Positions 11,859-24,229 are shown, counted from the stretch's first letter. The stretch: DNA of 64,000 bases from Leptospira sp. (GCA_016742255.1 JACVCB010000008.1:89124-153123); one strand, 5' to 3'. The notes: generated by a model not told the origin, from the sequence alone. Numbers and translations are program-made.

Positions 11859-12038
11859 ATGGAAGAAGTGATCGTAACGCAAGAAAGAAGTTCCATTGGT
11901 ATCATCCCAATGCACAAAAAAACTTTGATTGCTCTCGGCCTTAAAAAGAAAGGTCAATCCAAAAAACACAAAATGACTCCCCAATTGAAAGGGATGTTAC
12001 GACAAGTAGGATACTTGTTGAAAGTGGAAAAGGTATAA
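11859..12038 (+). CDS. rpmD: 50S ribosomal protein L30
   Basis: 59 residues from the ATG at 11859, the expected L30 length. A longer upstream frame would overlap rpsE and adds no family sequence. [25 protein letters not shown] carries the L30 signature positions. It lies between rpsE and rplO as usual. Confidence 0.94.
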   Translation: MEEVIVTQERSSIGIIPMHKKTLIALGLKKKGQSKKHKMTPQLKGMLRQVGYLLKVEKV

Positions 12039-12042
12039 TCAT

Positions 12043-12576
12043 ATGGCACAAGAAAGAATCGAACAAGGTCGTGGGTTTGGTGCAAAACGCGCTAAAAAAT
12101 CCACATCTCTCGGAAACAAAAACTTGGTTCCCGTTCCGGAAGGCGCAAAAACCTCTCCGAAACGAGTGGGCCAAGGTCCAGGATCAGGGATGGGAAAAAC
12201 TTCCACTCGTGGATCCAAAGGACAAAGAGCTCGTGCAGCATCCATGAGACGTGGATTTGAAGGTGGACAGCTCCCTCTTCACAGACGTTTACCAAAACGT
12301 GGTTTTACTAATATCTTCTCTGAAGTATTCCAACCAGTGAATTTGATTTCTCTTACGAAAGCTGGTCTTTCGGGAGAAGTGACTCCTGCGATTTTGAAAG
12401 CAAAGGCACTAATCAAATCCGAACTAGGACCGATTAAATTACTCGGAACTGGTGAAGTGACTGTTGCGATTACCATTACGGTTGATGCATTTTCAGCTTC
12501 TGCAAAAGAGAAAATTGAAAAAGCAGGTGGCAAAGTCATCATCAGAGAAAAGAAAAAAGAAGAGAAAAAAAACTAA
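12043..12576 (+). CDS. rplO: 50S ribosomal protein L15
   Basis: 177 residues, slightly longer than the usual 145-150 because of a basic N-terminal lead (about 25 residues) and a Lys/Glu tail. The glycine-rich core GPGSGMGKTSTRGSKGQRAR and GFEGGQLPLHRRLPKRGF identify L15. It lies upstream of secY as in other bacteria. Confidence 0.96.
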   Translation: MAQERIEQGRGFGAKRAKKSTSLGNKNLVPVPEGAKTSPKRVGQGPGSGMGKTSTRGSKGQRARAASMRRGFEGGQLPLHRRLPKRGFTNIFSEVFQPVNLISLTKAGLSGEVTPAILKAKALIKSELGPIKLLGTGEVTVAITITVDAFSASAKEKIEKAGGKVIIREKKKEEKKN

Positions 12577-12583
12577 ATAACCC

Positions 12584-13963
12584 ATGTTTCAAACCATCGC
12601 TAACATCTTTCGAATCCCGGAATTAAGATCTAAAATCCTATTTACGATCGGTATGTTGTTACTTTTTAGAATGGGAACTCACGTGACCATTCCTGGTATC
12701 AACAGTTTGATTGTGACGGGCATTACTGCCGATCCAAGTGAAGGTTTCCTTGGAATGGTAGATTTGTTTGCTGGTGGTGCTCTTCTCAAATTTTCTATTT
12801 TTGCACTTGGGATTATGCCTTATATCTCTTCTTCGATCATTATGCAACTTGTGATGGTTCTCATTCCTAGTTTGCAAAAAATGCAAAAAGAAGGGGAAGA
12901 GGGCAGGAAAAAGATCCAACAGTACACGAAGTACGGAACGCTCATTCTTTGTGCAATTCAGTCTCTTGCTGTGATCCAACTTGCCAATTCTTGGTCCACT
13001 GGATCGGGAACTGCGCAGGCTAAATACCCAGGTCTAATCAATCCTTCCGTCGAAGGGTATTTTTTACCGATTGCCATGTTATCCATCACAACAGGAACAG
13101 TGCTTCTCATTTGGCTCGGGGAACAAATCACCGAACGTGGGATTGGTAATGGAATTTCTCTCATTATCTTTGCGGGTATCATTGGTCGTATGCCAGAAGC
13201 ACTCATTGCGATGTTTACTTCTGATACTTCAGATGCTCTCAGTATCCTGATCCTAATTATCATCTTTATTGTTCTCATTTCACTCACGGTGATTTTAACC
13301 CAAGGGGTTCGCCGGGTTCCACTGAATTACGGAAAACAGATGGTGGGTAGAAAGATGGTACAGGCTCGTAGCCAATCCATTCCTTTCAAAGTGAACAGTG
13401 CAAACGTAATGCCAATTATCTTTGCATCTTCCCTCATTCTATTTCCACAAACAATTGTTCAGTGGTTGTCTTCCAAAGGGGGACAGTGGGCTGGTTGGGC
13501 TGTGATTATGGATTATTTTAACCCATTCTCACAAATCTGGTACCATGCTTTATTTTACTATGTGATTTATACTTCTCTCATCATCTTCTTTGCTTATTTT
13601 TATACGGCAATTCAGTTCAATCCACAGGAACTCGCTGATAACTTAAAAAAATATGGTGGGTTTATCCCAGGTGTTCGTCCAGGAAGCCAAACAAAAGAAA
13701 TGATCGAGAAAATTTTGAATCGAATCACCTTACCGGGTGCTCTTTTCCTTGCTGGTCTTGCTCTTGCTCCGTATCTCATCATTAAATTCTTAAACCTGGG
13801 ATCCAATACAGGTGGTGGAACTTTAGTGTATACATTCGGAGGAACTTCTCTTCTCATTATGGTGGGTGTGGCACTCGAAACCTTAAAACAAATCGAAGCC
13901 CAACTCCTCATGAGAAACTACGAAGGTTTCATGAAAAAGACTAAAATCAAGGGAAGAGTGTAA
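12584..13963 (+). CDS. secY: Sec translocase channel subunit SecY
   Basis: 459 residues with about ten hydrophobic membrane segments. Family marks include [12 protein letters not shown] in the first periplasmic plug region, [17 protein letters not shown], and the cytoplasmic loop [15 protein letters not shown] before TM7. With SecE and SecG it forms the protein-export channel of the inner membrane. It follows rplO by 7 nt and precedes adk by 3 nt, the conserved spc-operon end. Confidence 0.98.
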   Translation: MFQTIANIFRIPELRSKILFTIGMLLLFRMGTHVTIPGINSLIVTGITADPSEGFLGMVDLFAGGALLKFSIFALGIMPYISSSIIMQLVMVLIPSLQKMQKEGEEGRKKIQQYTKYGTLILCAIQSLAVIQLANSWSTGSGTAQAKYPGLINPSVEGYFLPIAMLSITTGTVLLIWLGEQITERGIGNGISLIIFAGIIGRMPEALIAMFTSDTSDALSILILIIIFIVLISLTVILTQGVRRVPLNYGKQMVGRKMVQARSQSIPFKVNSANVMPIIFASSLILFPQTIVQWLSSKGGQWAGWAVIMDYFNPFSQIWYHALFYYVIYTSLIIFFAYFYTAIQFNPQELADNLKKYGGFIPGVRPGSQTKEMIEKILNRITLPGALFLAGLALAPYLIIKFLNLGSNTGGGTLVYTFGGTSLLIMVGVALETLKQIEAQLLMRNYEGFMKKTKIKGRV

Positions 13964-13966
13964 CGA

Positions 13967-14530
13967 ATGAAGAGACTCATATTTATGGGCCCTCCAGGTG
14001 CTGGTAAGGGAACACAAGCTGACATCATCAAAGAGAAATACAAGATCCCTCAGATTTCCACAGGCGATATCCTCCGTGCCGCAGTAAAAAATGGCACTGC
14101 TATGGGGATTGAAGCAAAAAAATTTATGGACGCTGGAGACCTTGTTCCAGATGCTGTCGTTATAGGCATAATTCGCGACCGATTGGTCGAAGCTGATTGT
14201 GCAAATGGATTCATATTGGATGGATTTCCAAGGACGGTGGAGCAAGCAAAGGCTCTCTCGGAAATCCTCAAAGAGCTTCACATGGAGCTCGACTCCGTTG
14301 TCAACCTAGACGTTCCTGATGAAGAACTCGTCAAACGTTTGCTAGGTAGAGCGATCAAAGAAGGACGCTCGGATGACAACGAAGAGACCATCAAAAACCG
14401 TCTGCATACTTACAATACCAAGACGTTGCCCCTGATTGACTTTTATAAAGGCACGGGGATCCTTCGGCAAATCAATGGGTTGGGAAGTATGGAAGAAATC
14501 ACTAACACTATTTTAAAATCAATCCAGTAG
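13967..14530 (+). CDS. adk: Adenylate kinase (short form)
   Basis: 187 residues. The P-loop [10 protein letters not shown] lies at 8-17, and [10 protein letters not shown] and [10 protein letters not shown] are the AMP-site motifs. The lid is the short version ([11 protein letters not shown]) and has no zinc cysteines. It catalyses ATP + AMP to 2 ADP in the cytoplasm. Normally map follows adk in this operon; here infA follows directly, so methionine aminopeptidase must be encoded elsewhere. Confidence 0.97.
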   Translation: MKRLIFMGPPGAGKGTQADIIKEKYKIPQISTGDILRAAVKNGTAMGIEAKKFMDAGDLVPDAVVIGIIRDRLVEADCANGFILDGFPRTVEQAKALSEILKELHMELDSVVNLDVPDEELVKRLLGRAIKEGRSDDNEETIKNRLHTYNTKTLPLIDFYKGTGILRQINGLGSMEEITNTILKSIQ

Positions 14531-14540
14531 GAGATAGACC

Positions 14541-14759
14541 CTGGCTAAGGAAGAAGCAATCACCATTGACGGAACCGTTTTAGAACCGTTACCAAATGCA
14601 ATGTTCCGTGTGGAACTAGAGAATGGTCACAAGGTTTTAGCGCACATTTCAGGAAAGATGCGTATGCACTACATTCGTATTCTACCTGGAGATAAAGTCA
14701 CTGTGGAACTTTCTCCTTATGACTTAACCAAGGGCCGTATCACTTACAGAAAGAAATAG
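14541..14759 (+). CDS. infA: Translation initiation factor IF-1, CTG start
   Basis: Reading from CTG at 14541 gives 72 residues ([20 protein letters not shown] ... [10 protein letters not shown]), a full-length IF-1 OB fold. No ATG, GTG or TTG lies near the correct N-terminus, and the first internal ATG falls at residue 21. The ribosome-binding site AGGAGA (14529-14534) is 6 nt before the CTG, which supports it as the true start. IF-1 occupies the 30S A site during initiation. The gene sits between adk and rpmJ. Confidence 0.93.
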   Translation: MAKEEAITIDGTVLEPLPNAMFRVELENGHKVLAHISGKMRMHYIRILPGDKVTVELSPYDLTKGRITYRKK

Positions 14760-14768
14760 GAAACTATA

Positions 14769-14882
14769 ATGAAAGTTAGAGCATCAGTCAAAAAAATCTG
14801 TCCAGAATGCAAAGTCATTCGCAGAAAAGGTGTAATCCGAGTGATTTGCACGAACCCAAAACACAAACAAAGGCAAAGATAG
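14769..14882 (+). CDS. rpmJ: 50S ribosomal protein L36
   Basis: 37 residues, [20 protein letters not shown] onward, the complete L36. The zinc ligands C11, C14, C27 and H32 are all present, so this is the zinc-dependent form. Located between infA and rpsM, as in most bacteria. Confidence 0.97.
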   Translation: MKVRASVKKICPECKVIRRKGVIRVICTNPKHKQRQR

Positions 14883-14888
14883 GAAGAT

Positions 14889-15266
14889 ATGGCACGTATC
14901 GCGGGTGTTGATTTACCATCAAACAAAAGAATAGTGATCGGTCTTACATACGTATTTGGTATTGGTAAGACATCCTCTCAAAATATCCTGAAAAAAGCAG
15001 GAATTGACGAATCTATCAGGGTGAAGGACCTCTCGGACGAACAAGAAGCCGCGATCCGACGAGTCATTGAAGAATCATACCAGGTAGAAGGGGATCTTCG
15101 TTCCGAAGTCAACCTCAACATCAAACGATTGATGGATGTGGGTTGTTACAGAGGTTTCCGTCATAGACGTGGACTTCCAGTTAACGGACAAAGAACAAGA
15201 ACCAACGCAAGAACCCGTAAGGGAGTCAAGAAGACTGTAGCCAATAAGAAAAAGGCTACTAAGTAG
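14889..15266 (+). CDS. rpsM: 30S ribosomal protein S13
   Basis: 125 residues. [20 protein letters not shown] at the start and the basic end [22 protein letters not shown] define S13, which forms 30S-50S bridges and contacts the P-site tRNA. First gene of the alpha-type subcluster rpsM-rpsK-rpsD-rpoA-rplQ. Confidence 0.97.
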   Translation: MARIAGVDLPSNKRIVIGLTYVFGIGKTSSQNILKKAGIDESIRVKDLSDEQEAAIRRVIEESYQVEGDLRSEVNLNIKRLMDVGCYRGFRHRRGLPVNGQRTRTNARTRKGVKKTVANKKKATK

Positions 15267-15277
15267 AGGACCAGTCC

Positions 15278-15691
15278 ATGGCTGAAAAAGACGCAAAGAA
15301 TAAAAAAGATACCAAAAAGGTTAAGAAAAAAGAAAAGAAAAACGTTCCACGGGGTAAGGTTTATATCCAAGCTTCGTTTAACAATACAATCGTATCGATT
15401 ACTGATATGGCTGGAAACGTTCTTTCTTGGTCTTCTTCCGGAATGATGGGATTTCGTGGATCCAAAAAATCCACTCCTTACGCAGCACAAGTAGCTGCTA
15501 CCAATGCTGCTGAGAAAGCAATTGAAGCTGCTGGTCTTTCCGAAGTGGATGTAATGGTTTCAGGTCCTGGAATTGGACGTGAATCTGCCATTCGGTCTTT
15601 GACCACAAAAGGGATTGCAATCAAACTCATTAAAGACGTAACTCCGCTCCCTCACAATGGGTGCCGACCACGAAAAAGAAGAAGGGTGTAG
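15278..15691 (+). CDS. rpsK: 30S ribosomal protein S11
   Basis: 137 residues, with a Lys-rich N-terminal lead of about 25 residues before the conserved core ([20 protein letters not shown]). The end [18 protein letters not shown] is the S11 signature. S11 forms the platform with S6, S18 and S21 near the Shine-Dalgarno helix. Confidence 0.97.
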   Translation: MAEKDAKNKKDTKKVKKKEKKNVPRGKVYIQASFNNTIVSITDMAGNVLSWSSSGMMGFRGSKKSTPYAAQVAATNAAEKAIEAAGLSEVDVMVSGPGIGRESAIRSLTTKGIAIKLIKDVTPLPHNGCRPRKRRRV

Positions 15692-15700
15692 GAATTAGAT

Positions 15701-16333
15701 ATGGCACGTTACCGAGGTCCAGTTGTTAAATTGATGAGAAGAGAGGGGCTTAACCTCTTTCTCAAAAATAGTCATACATTACATAAAGAAAAATCTTCCC
15801 TTGAAAAGAGAAAGTACCCACCAGGTCTTCCTCCAAAGAAAAAAGGGAAGGTAACAGAATACGGCGCACAGCTACGTGAAAAACAAAAAGTAAAACGCGC
15901 TTATGGTGTGTTAGAAAAACAATTCCGTAGATACTTTGAAGAAGCTTCTCACACTCCGGGGATTCCTGGTGAGAACTTACTCCAATTCCTTGAAAGAAGA
16001 TTGGATAACGTTCTTTATCGTATGGGTTTTGCTGTTACTAGAAGACAAGCTCGTAACTTTGTGGCTCACAGACACATTCTAGTGAATGGCCACCGAGTTG
16101 ATATTTGTTCTTATCGTGTGAATGTTGGTGATAAAATCGAAATTCGTGAGAAGTTCCAAAAATCCGCGTTTATCGAAGAAAATATCAAACTAGCCCAAGC
16201 AATCAATCGTACTGCTTCTTGGGTGAGTGTGGATTATGCCAAGTTCTCAGGAGAAGTGACTTCACTTCCAACAAGAGAGCATATTGATATCCCTGTGAAA
16301 GAACAGGTAATCGTAGAGTTGTACTCGAAGTAA
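15701..16333 (+). CDS. rpsD: 30S ribosomal protein S4
   Basis: 210 residues. It starts [15 protein letters not shown] and has an S4 RNA-binding domain ([20 protein letters not shown]). The zinc CxxC knot of many S4 proteins is absent, so this is the zinc-free form. S4 nucleates 30S 5'-domain assembly and in E. coli represses its own operon. Confidence 0.97.
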   Translation: MARYRGPVVKLMRREGLNLFLKNSHTLHKEKSSLEKRKYPPGLPPKKKGKVTEYGAQLREKQKVKRAYGVLEKQFRRYFEEASHTPGIPGENLLQFLERRLDNVLYRMGFAVTRRQARNFVAHRHILVNGHRVDICSYRVNVGDKIEIREKFQKSAFIEENIKLAQAINRTASWVSVDYAKFSGEVTSLPTREHIDIPVKEQVIVELYSK

Positions 16334-16358
16334 GAATTTAGAGAAGAAGGATACGACA

Positions 16359-17336
16359 TTGTCTCCAAAGAATTTATTAAAAGGTTTTAAAAGACCCAAA
16401 AAAATCGAATTCACTACCGATGTGAATACACCAAACTACGGTAAGTTTGTTGCAGAACCTTTCGAAAGAGGAATTGGTACAACGATCGGTAACTCCCTTC
16501 GTCGTACACTCATGTCTTCTATCGAAGGAGCAGCAATTTCTGCCATTCGCATTGAAGGAGTTTCTCACGAATTCTCCTACATCGAAGGTGTTGCAGAAGA
16601 CGTCACTCGTATCATTCTTAACTTAAAACAAGTTCGAATCAAATACGAGCCAGAAGACAAAGAAGCAAGTAAAGTGATCCACTTGGAACTCAAAGGTGCT
16701 GGTTACTTTCGTGCTGCTGACCTTGCTGTAGATTCTTCTATTGAAATCATGAATCCTGATCTTCATATTGCTACCCTCAATGAGGATGCTAATTTGATTA
16801 TGGATTTGGAAATCCAAAGAGGACGTGGTTACGTTCCTGCAGAAGACAAAAAGAAAGATATCGAAGTATTGGGAACGATCCCAATCGATTCGATCTTTTC
16901 TCCAATCCAAAAAGTATTGTTTGAAGTATCAGAAACTCGTGTTGCACAAAGATCTGATTACGAAAAACTAACAATGGAAGTTTGGACTGATGGATCTGTG
17001 TCCCCTGAAGATGCAGTTGCACAAGCAGCTAAAATTCTAAAAGACCATCTCACTGTATTCATCAATTTTGAAGAAGAAATTGAAGAGGAAGAAGAAGAGT
17101 TAGATGAAGCTGATGAAAAACTCAAAGCAGCTTTATCGAAACACGTAGAAGAATTAGAACTTTCTGTTCGTTCGACTAACGTTCTTCGTAGTTTGGAAAT
17201 TGACTTCATTGGTGAACTCGTAAAGAGATCAGAAGACGAAATGACGAAATCAAAACATTTCAGCGAACAAAGTTTACAAGAGTTGAAAGCAAAACTTTCC
17301 TCTATGGGACTTTCTTTCGGTATGAGAGATTTTTAA
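16359..17336 (+). CDS. rpoA: RNA polymerase alpha subunit
   Basis: 325 residues from a TTG start (16359), preceded by an AGAAGAAGG ribosome-binding site. The N-terminal dimerisation domain contains [25 protein letters not shown] very acidic linker ([18 protein letters not shown], about 235-255) leads to the C-terminal DNA/activator-binding domain (about 265-325). Alpha dimerises to nucleate core polymerase. Confidence 0.98.
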   Translation: MSPKNLLKGFKRPKKIEFTTDVNTPNYGKFVAEPFERGIGTTIGNSLRRTLMSSIEGAAISAIRIEGVSHEFSYIEGVAEDVTRIILNLKQVRIKYEPEDKEASKVIHLELKGAGYFRAADLAVDSSIEIMNPDLHIATLNEDANLIMDLEIQRGRGYVPAEDKKKDIEVLGTIPIDSIFSPIQKVLFEVSETRVAQRSDYEKLTMEVWTDGSVSPEDAVAQAAKILKDHLTVFINFEEEIEEEEEELDEADEKLKAALSKHVEELELSVRSTNVLRSLEIDFIGELVKRSEDEMTKSKHFSEQSLQELKAKLSSMGLSFGMRDF

Positions 17337-17337
17337 G

Positions 17338-17856
17338 ATGAACAAACGTAATAAAGTTAAACAACTCAATAGATCAGCAGATCATAGAAAAGCTATGATC
17401 CAAAATATGGTAATCTCTCTACTTCGCCACGAAAGAATTGAATCTTCTGTAGCGAAGTTAAAGGTGGCTCGTTCTTATGCAGAACGAATCATCACAAGAG
17501 CGAAAAAAAATCTAGATGCAAATTTAGCAAACCTAGACGAACAAAAGAAAAATGCAGCGATTTTGCACAATACAAGGTATCTTTATAGCCACCTTGGTGA
17601 CCAAGAGATCGTGAATAAACTTTTGAAGGATTTAGCAAATCGTTATGCAGAACGAGTGGGCGGGTATACGAGAATCATTCGATTGGTAAACCGTCCTTCA
17701 GACAACACTGCGATGGGAATTTTAGAACTTGTAGATAGAAAAACACAAGACGAACTCAAAGCAGAAGCGAAAGCAAAACGCGAAGAGAAAAAACCTGCTA
17801 AAAAAGAAGAGAAACCTAAAAAGGCGAAAAAAGAAAAAGTAGCTGCTTCTAAGTAA
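17338..17856 (+). CDS. rplQ: 50S ribosomal protein L17, with charged tail
   Basis: 172 residues against the usual 115-130. The L17 core includes [20 protein letters not shown] and [24 protein letters not shown]. The extra 45 or so residues are a Lys/Glu/Ala repeat-like tail ([19 protein letters not shown]) ending in VAASK. L17 sits at the tunnel exit side. It starts 1 nt after rpoA and ends the operon before a strong terminator. Confidence 0.96.
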   Translation: MNKRNKVKQLNRSADHRKAMIQNMVISLLRHERIESSVAKLKVARSYAERIITRAKKNLDANLANLDEQKKNAAILHNTRYLYSHLGDQEIVNKLLKDLANRYAERVGGYTRIIRLVNRPSDNTAMGILELVDRKTQDELKAEAKAKREEKKPAKKEEKPKKAKKEKVAASK

Positions 17857-17887
17857 CTTCTTATCCGCTAACACGGATTCCTTGGTG

Positions 17888-17925
17888 AAAAACCTACTTG
17901 AGAACATTCTTAAGTAGGTTTTTTT
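17888..17925 (+). terminator. Rho-independent terminator of the ribosomal block
   Basis: The stem AACCTACTT (17891-17899) pairs with AAGTAGGTT (17912-17920), with a 12-nt loop. It is flanked by an A run and followed by seven T. It ends the tuf-to-rplQ gene series. Confidence 0.9.
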
Positions 17926-17926
17926 A

Positions 17927-17954
17927 TTGCCAGACCTGTGGATTCCGCTACCTT
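17927..17954 (+). promoter_or_regulatory. Candidate sigma70-type promoter for the PAS kinase gene
   Basis: TTGCCA (17927-17932) and TACCTT (17949-17954) are separated by 16 nt, just after the terminator and 16 nt before the kinase ATG. The spacing matches other candidate promoters in this window; the -10 match is only fair. Confidence 0.35.
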
Positions 17955-17970
17955 TTAACCTCCGAAAACT

Positions 17971-19791
17971 ATGGACTCCTCTTTACCCATCACTGATCGA
18001 ATTTGGCATACCAGTTTTGCAGAAAGCCCCATTGGTATGGCGATTACCGACTTGCAAACAGGACTATATGTAGAAGCAAATGAAGTTTATTGTAATTGGC
18101 TTGGTCGTAAGAGAGAGGAGGTTGTCGGAAGAACCACAATTGATTTAGGAATTTATTCAAATCTGGCAGACCGGGATCTCATTTTAACCAAATTAAAGAT
18201 AGATGGCTTTGTACTTAACTTTGAAGTTCCCCTTTTGACAAAGACGAATGAAACTGTAACCATTCTTTTTAGTGGGAAAATTGTAGAGAATGGTCGGTAC
18301 TTACTCAGTGCGGGGCAAAATATAACCGCTTTAAAAGAGAAAGAGAAACTTGCAAATGCACTGCAAAAAGAATTAAAGTTAAGTAAGGATTTGTTTGAAA
18401 GTGTTTTTAGGTTAAATCCTGCGGCTGTTAGTTTATCAAATGCAGAAACAGGTAGATACGATGATGTGAATGAGGCATATTGTCGTCTCATTGGTTTTAA
18501 TAGAGAAGAAATCATCGGCAAAACATCACATGATTTGAATATTTGGATTACAAAGGTAGACCGAGCAAGGTTACTCGCAGAAGTTCAAAAAAAAGGTTGG
18601 AGCACTGGTATGGAAGCAAGTGTTCGAACTAAATCGGGGGAAATACGACATGTGGTTTCTGGGAATACAATTCTCAATCATGATGGTCGTTCCACTTTAC
18701 TTGCGATTCTCATTGATATCACTGAATCCAAACAAAATAAAGAAGCTCTTGAGTTTGCTGTCAAAGAAAGGACAAAAGAACTCAACCGTATCTTAGAAGA
18801 TTTACAGAAAACTCAAGACCAATTGATTTTATCCGAAAAAATGGCTACACTTGGCCAACTCGTAGCAAGTGTGGCACATGAAATTAACAACCCTTTGGCG
18901 GCTATCTCTGCTTTTAGCGAACAATTACAAAACCGATTAGGAGATTTTGGATCTAGGTTACTTGAGATTCGGAATTGTATGGGGAAATATACAGACAAGG
19001 ATGCTCTGGAAATCATTCGTTGGATCACTGAACTATTCCAAGTAAAACCAAAAACTTATAGTTTTTCTGAGACAAGGAAAATCAAAAAGAATTTAGAATC
19101 ACTGTTTGTTACTGCCAATATTGAATCCCCTTATGATTTGGCTGATCGTATTGTAGATTTGGGTGTATCTGATTATATTTTAGAAAATACAAGTTTTGTG
19201 GAAAAACTAAAAAATACTCCCATACTGAGTATCATCTTAAATGAATTAAATGCGTTACGTAGTATTGAATCGATTCGTTTAGCAGTGGAACGCACATCGA
19301 AAATCGTTTATAGTTTAAAAAATTATGGAAGGATGGACAGAGGTTCTGCTAAAATCCAAACCAATATCATAGATACAATCGAAACTGTCCTTACTTTGTA
19401 TCAGAACAAAATGAAATCAGGTATTGAATGCATTCGATTGTACAACGCAAATCCTGTGATCATGGGTTATCCAGACGAACTCATCCAAATCTGGACCAAT
19501 TTGATTTATAATTCCTTACAAGCAATGCACTTCAAAGGTAAGTTGACGGTGCAGGTGGAAGAAACAAATACCGATGTTGAAGTATCCATTAAGGACGATG
19601 GTCCTGGAATTCCACAGACTATGCAAAAACGTATTTTTGAGCCCTTTTATACAACGAAGGAAAAAGGAGAAGGAACCGGGCTTGGTCTTGGGATCGTTAA
19701 ACAATCCGTAGAAGAAAGGCACAAAGGCCAGATCCGGTTATTTTCCGAACCAGGCCAAACTGTTTTTATCGTTTCTATCCCTAAACTCTAG
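17971..19791 (+). CDS. Soluble PAS-PAS sensor histidine kinase
   Basis: 606 residues with no membrane segment. Two PAS domains (about 15-125 and 135-255) are followed by a short coiled coil and a HisKA helix with the phospho-accepting H303 in SVAHEINNPLAA. The HATPase domain has N514 (NLIYNS), DDGPGI (542-547) and GEGTGLGLGI (from about 566), so it should be catalytically competent. Unusually, about 100 residues (about 325-430) lie between the H-box helix and what looks like the second dimerisation helix (AVERTSKIVYSLKNYG). No response regulator is adjacent. The signal is unknown. The 3' end overlaps the convergent acyltransferase fusion by 11 nt. Confidence 0.85.
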   Translation: MDSSLPITDRIWHTSFAESPIGMAITDLQTGLYVEANEVYCNWLGRKREEVVGRTTIDLGIYSNLADRDLILTKLKIDGFVLNFEVPLLTKTNETVTILFSGKIVENGRYLLSAGQNITALKEKEKLANALQKELKLSKDLFESVFRLNPAAVSLSNAETGRYDDVNEAYCRLIGFNREEIIGKTSHDLNIWITKVDRARLLAEVQKKGWSTGMEASVRTKSGEIRHVVSGNTILNHDGRSTLLAILIDITESKQNKEALEFAVKERTKELNRILEDLQKTQDQLILSEKMATLGQLVASVAHEINNPLAAISAFSEQLQNRLGDFGSRLLEIRNCMGKYTDKDALEIIRWITELFQVKPKTYSFSETRKIKKNLESLFVTANIESPYDLADRIVDLGVSDYILENTSFVEKLKNTPILSIILNELNALRSIESIRLAVERTSKIVYSLKNYGRMDRGSAKIQTNIIDTIETVLTLYQNKMKSGIECIRLYNANPVIMGYPDELIQIWTNLIYNSLQAMHFKGKLTVQVEETNTDVEVSIKDDGPGIPQTMQKRIFEPFYTTKEKGEGTGLGLGIVKQSVEERHKGQIRLFSEPGQTVFIVSIPKL

Positions 19792-21799
19792 CTAACTGTT
19801 TTTGTAATTCTTCCGCAACTATATCAAAATCTTCGTTTTGGATCACTGTTTTATAAGCAGAAGCAACAATTGGATGTCTTTTTTCATCTAGTTGGATGAG
19901 GTTTGGTAACACTTTTAGACCATAAAAACCATTAGTGATTTTTTCTGGTCTTGTTCCATTCGCCAGATCATAACCATACTTGCGGTCTCTCGTGTCAGAT
20001 CCAAAACATGCTAACATAAAATCAGTCATTCCAGATAATCCATTAAACGTAGTGGGATCTCCTCCGAGTAATACACCAATGGAGACCATTTCATTAAAAA
20101 ATCGGTTACTCAAATGGAATAGAGTATTGTCGACATTCCCACCTAATTCGCGTTTGAAGTATCCTTCTACTAGTCCCATTGCAAGTGCATAAATAGTTTT
20201 TAAAGCACCACCAAGCTGAACCCCTTTTGTATCTCTGGAATTGATAGCGGTTCTAGTGAATACATAATTATTGGTGAGAAGTTCTTTGAGTTTTGGAATC
20301 AAGGAATCCTCAAAGGCAGAAATTTCAAATCCAGAAATTTTTCGTTCCATAATTTGGTCTGGGTAACATGCACCAGATACGACTGCCAATCGATCCCTTT
20401 CAATGAGGAGAAGTTCGTTTAAGTCTTCGAGGATGAGCCCCTTTTTAGATCCAGTGAAACCTTTGATTACATTCACCATAGGTGATTTATTTTTTTGTAA
20501 ATAGGTTCTGATTTTGGAGTAAACAGCATCAAATTCCCAAGGATTTGTTCCTTGGACAAATAATGTTGCTGATTCTAACACTTCTGGTTTATCCGAAAAA
20601 TCTATGTTTGGTGGTAGCTTGTAAATTGGGTAATGGATAATGTCACGTCTTTCTTCGTTACTACGAGCCACCATTTCTGAATCTGGATGGTAGATCGTCA
20701 CTTTGACATTTTTATTGGCTAGGATGCAAGCAAAAGCGACAGACATATTGGATGAACCAATGATGACTACGTGTTCGTCTGGTTTTTTGGGAAGTGAAAT
20801 GAGTTGGTTCGTTTCTCTAACGTCACCTCGGTAAAGGTTTCGATATGTTCCATGTTTGTGTTTGTTGAGATTACTTCCCACAAGAAGGGCAAGGTTATCA
20901 ATGATAAATTGTTTTTTGTCACCACTTCCTGGAAACGAAATTTGTTCGATATGAGATGGAAACGATTCCATTTCTCGTTTTGTCAGTTCTCCAACTAGTA
21001 CAGGTTTACCGATCACAAGTTTTCCAACGGCTTGGTTGAAAAGTAATCCTTCAATCGGTAGAATTTTTTCAGTACCTTCGAGAGAGATTGGCAAAATGAC
21101 TTTGTTAGCTACATAATGGTAAACTGTGTCCACAAATGGCATGAGCCTTCCATCACGAGAGCGAGTTCCTTCCGGGAAAATGGAGATTACCTTTCCATCT
21201 GATTGTAATTTCTGTGAATTACGAAAGGCACGCATATTGATTTTCGTCATGACATCAGAAAGAGAAGGGTTATCCGCCATATCTTTTTTGGAACAAACAA
21301 GGAGAGTACCAAACATATAAAGGCCTAGACGTGTAAAATCAGGTTCAAAGGCAAGTCTTCCCGCAATGAAGACAAGAGACTCTGCGATCTTTCTACCTTC
21401 TGGCCCCGAATTGTAAAGTAGAGTAAAAATGGCAGGAGCATCTAAATGGCTTAAGTGGTTAGAGATAAGAGTGACGGGGTATTTGCCAATGATGCCATCG
21501 AGGAGTTTTAAATTTTCTGTTCCTTCCACCTTAAACTTCTTCATGATGGGGTCTAGGAATTTGAGCATAAAATCACGAGGCTCTGGTCTGATGTCTGTGT
21601 AGACACCAATCTCTTCTAATCGTTCGGGCTCTTGGAAAATTTCCATGACCTTAGGTTTAGGAGTTGCTTGTGATAGAACTAAAAATTCTTCTAAAATGGA
21701 CTTTGCTTCTTGTTCCGAAAGACCGGATTTTACAAATAAGTGAATGTTCTCAAAAAATTCTTTGTGCCAACGTCCCAAAGTGGCTTCTTTTTCTGTCAT
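19781..21799 (-). CDS. Acyltransferase / glycerol-3-phosphate dehydrogenase fusion protein
   Basis: 672 residues in two parts. Residues about 80-290 are a PlsB/PlsC-type glycerolipid acyltransferase with the HX4D motif HLSHLD (115-120) and the substrate motif FPEGTRS (208-214). Residues about 340-670 resemble NAD(P)-dependent glycerol-3-phosphate dehydrogenase GpsA: a Rossmann start VVIIGSSNMS (glycine motif altered from GxGxxG), LGGALKTIYALAMGL holding the expected catalytic lysine, and GLSGMTDFMLACFGSDTRD. This would place synthesis of glycerol 3-phosphate and its acylation, the first steps of phospholipid synthesis, on one chain. Which sn position is acylated, and whether the dehydrogenase half is active with the degenerate dinucleotide motif, is unclear. 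Confidence 0.82.
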   Translation of the reverse strand: MTEKEATLGRWHKEFFENIHLFVKSGLSEQEAKSILEEFLVLSQATPKPKVMEIFQEPERLEEIGVYTDIRPEPRDFMLKFLDPIMKKFKVEGTENLKLLDGIIGKYPVTLISNHLSHLDAPAIFTLLYNSGPEGRKIAESLVFIAGRLAFEPDFTRLGLYMFGTLLVCSKKDMADNPSLSDVMTKINMRAFRNSQKLQSDGKVISIFPEGTRSRDGRLMPFVDTVYHYVANKVILPISLEGTEKILPIEGLLFNQAVGKLVIGKPVLVGELTKREMESFPSHIEQISFPGSGDKKQFIIDNLALLVGSNLNKHKHGTYRNLYRGDVRETNQLISLPKKPDEHVVIIGSSNMSVAFACILANKNVKVTIYHPDSEMVARSNEERRDIIHYPIYKLPPNIDFSDKPEVLESATLFVQGTNPWEFDAVYSKIRTYLQKNKSPMVNVIKGFTGSKKGLILEDLNELLLIERDRLAVVSGACYPDQIMERKISGFEISAFEDSLIPKLKELLTNNYVFTRTAINSRDTKGVQLGGALKTIYALAMGLVEGYFKRELGGNVDNTLFHLSNRFFNEMVSIGVLLGGDPTTFNGLSGMTDFMLACFGSDTRDRKYGYDLANGTRPEKITNGFYGLKVLPNLIQLDEKRHPIVASAYKTVIQNEDFDIVAEELQKQLARV

Positions 21800-21866
21800 G
21801 TATGCCTCTAAACCGACATCAGCGTACTGAAAAGTTTCGATTTGTCTATTCGATTTTTACAATTGA

Positions 21867-21894
21867 TTGCGTAAATCCAGGATTTCTCTAACCT
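21867..21894 (+). promoter_or_regulatory. Candidate promoter for hisZ-purA
   Basis: TTGCGT (21867-21872) and TAACCT (21889-21894) are 16 nt apart. The predicted start of transcription falls near 21901, which argues against the TTG at 21901 as the hisZ start and favours the ATG at 21922. Confidence 0.4.
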
Positions 21895-21921
21895 GACTTC
21901 TTGGGTGATCGAGATCCCGGT

Positions 21922-24229
<2,308 letters not shown>

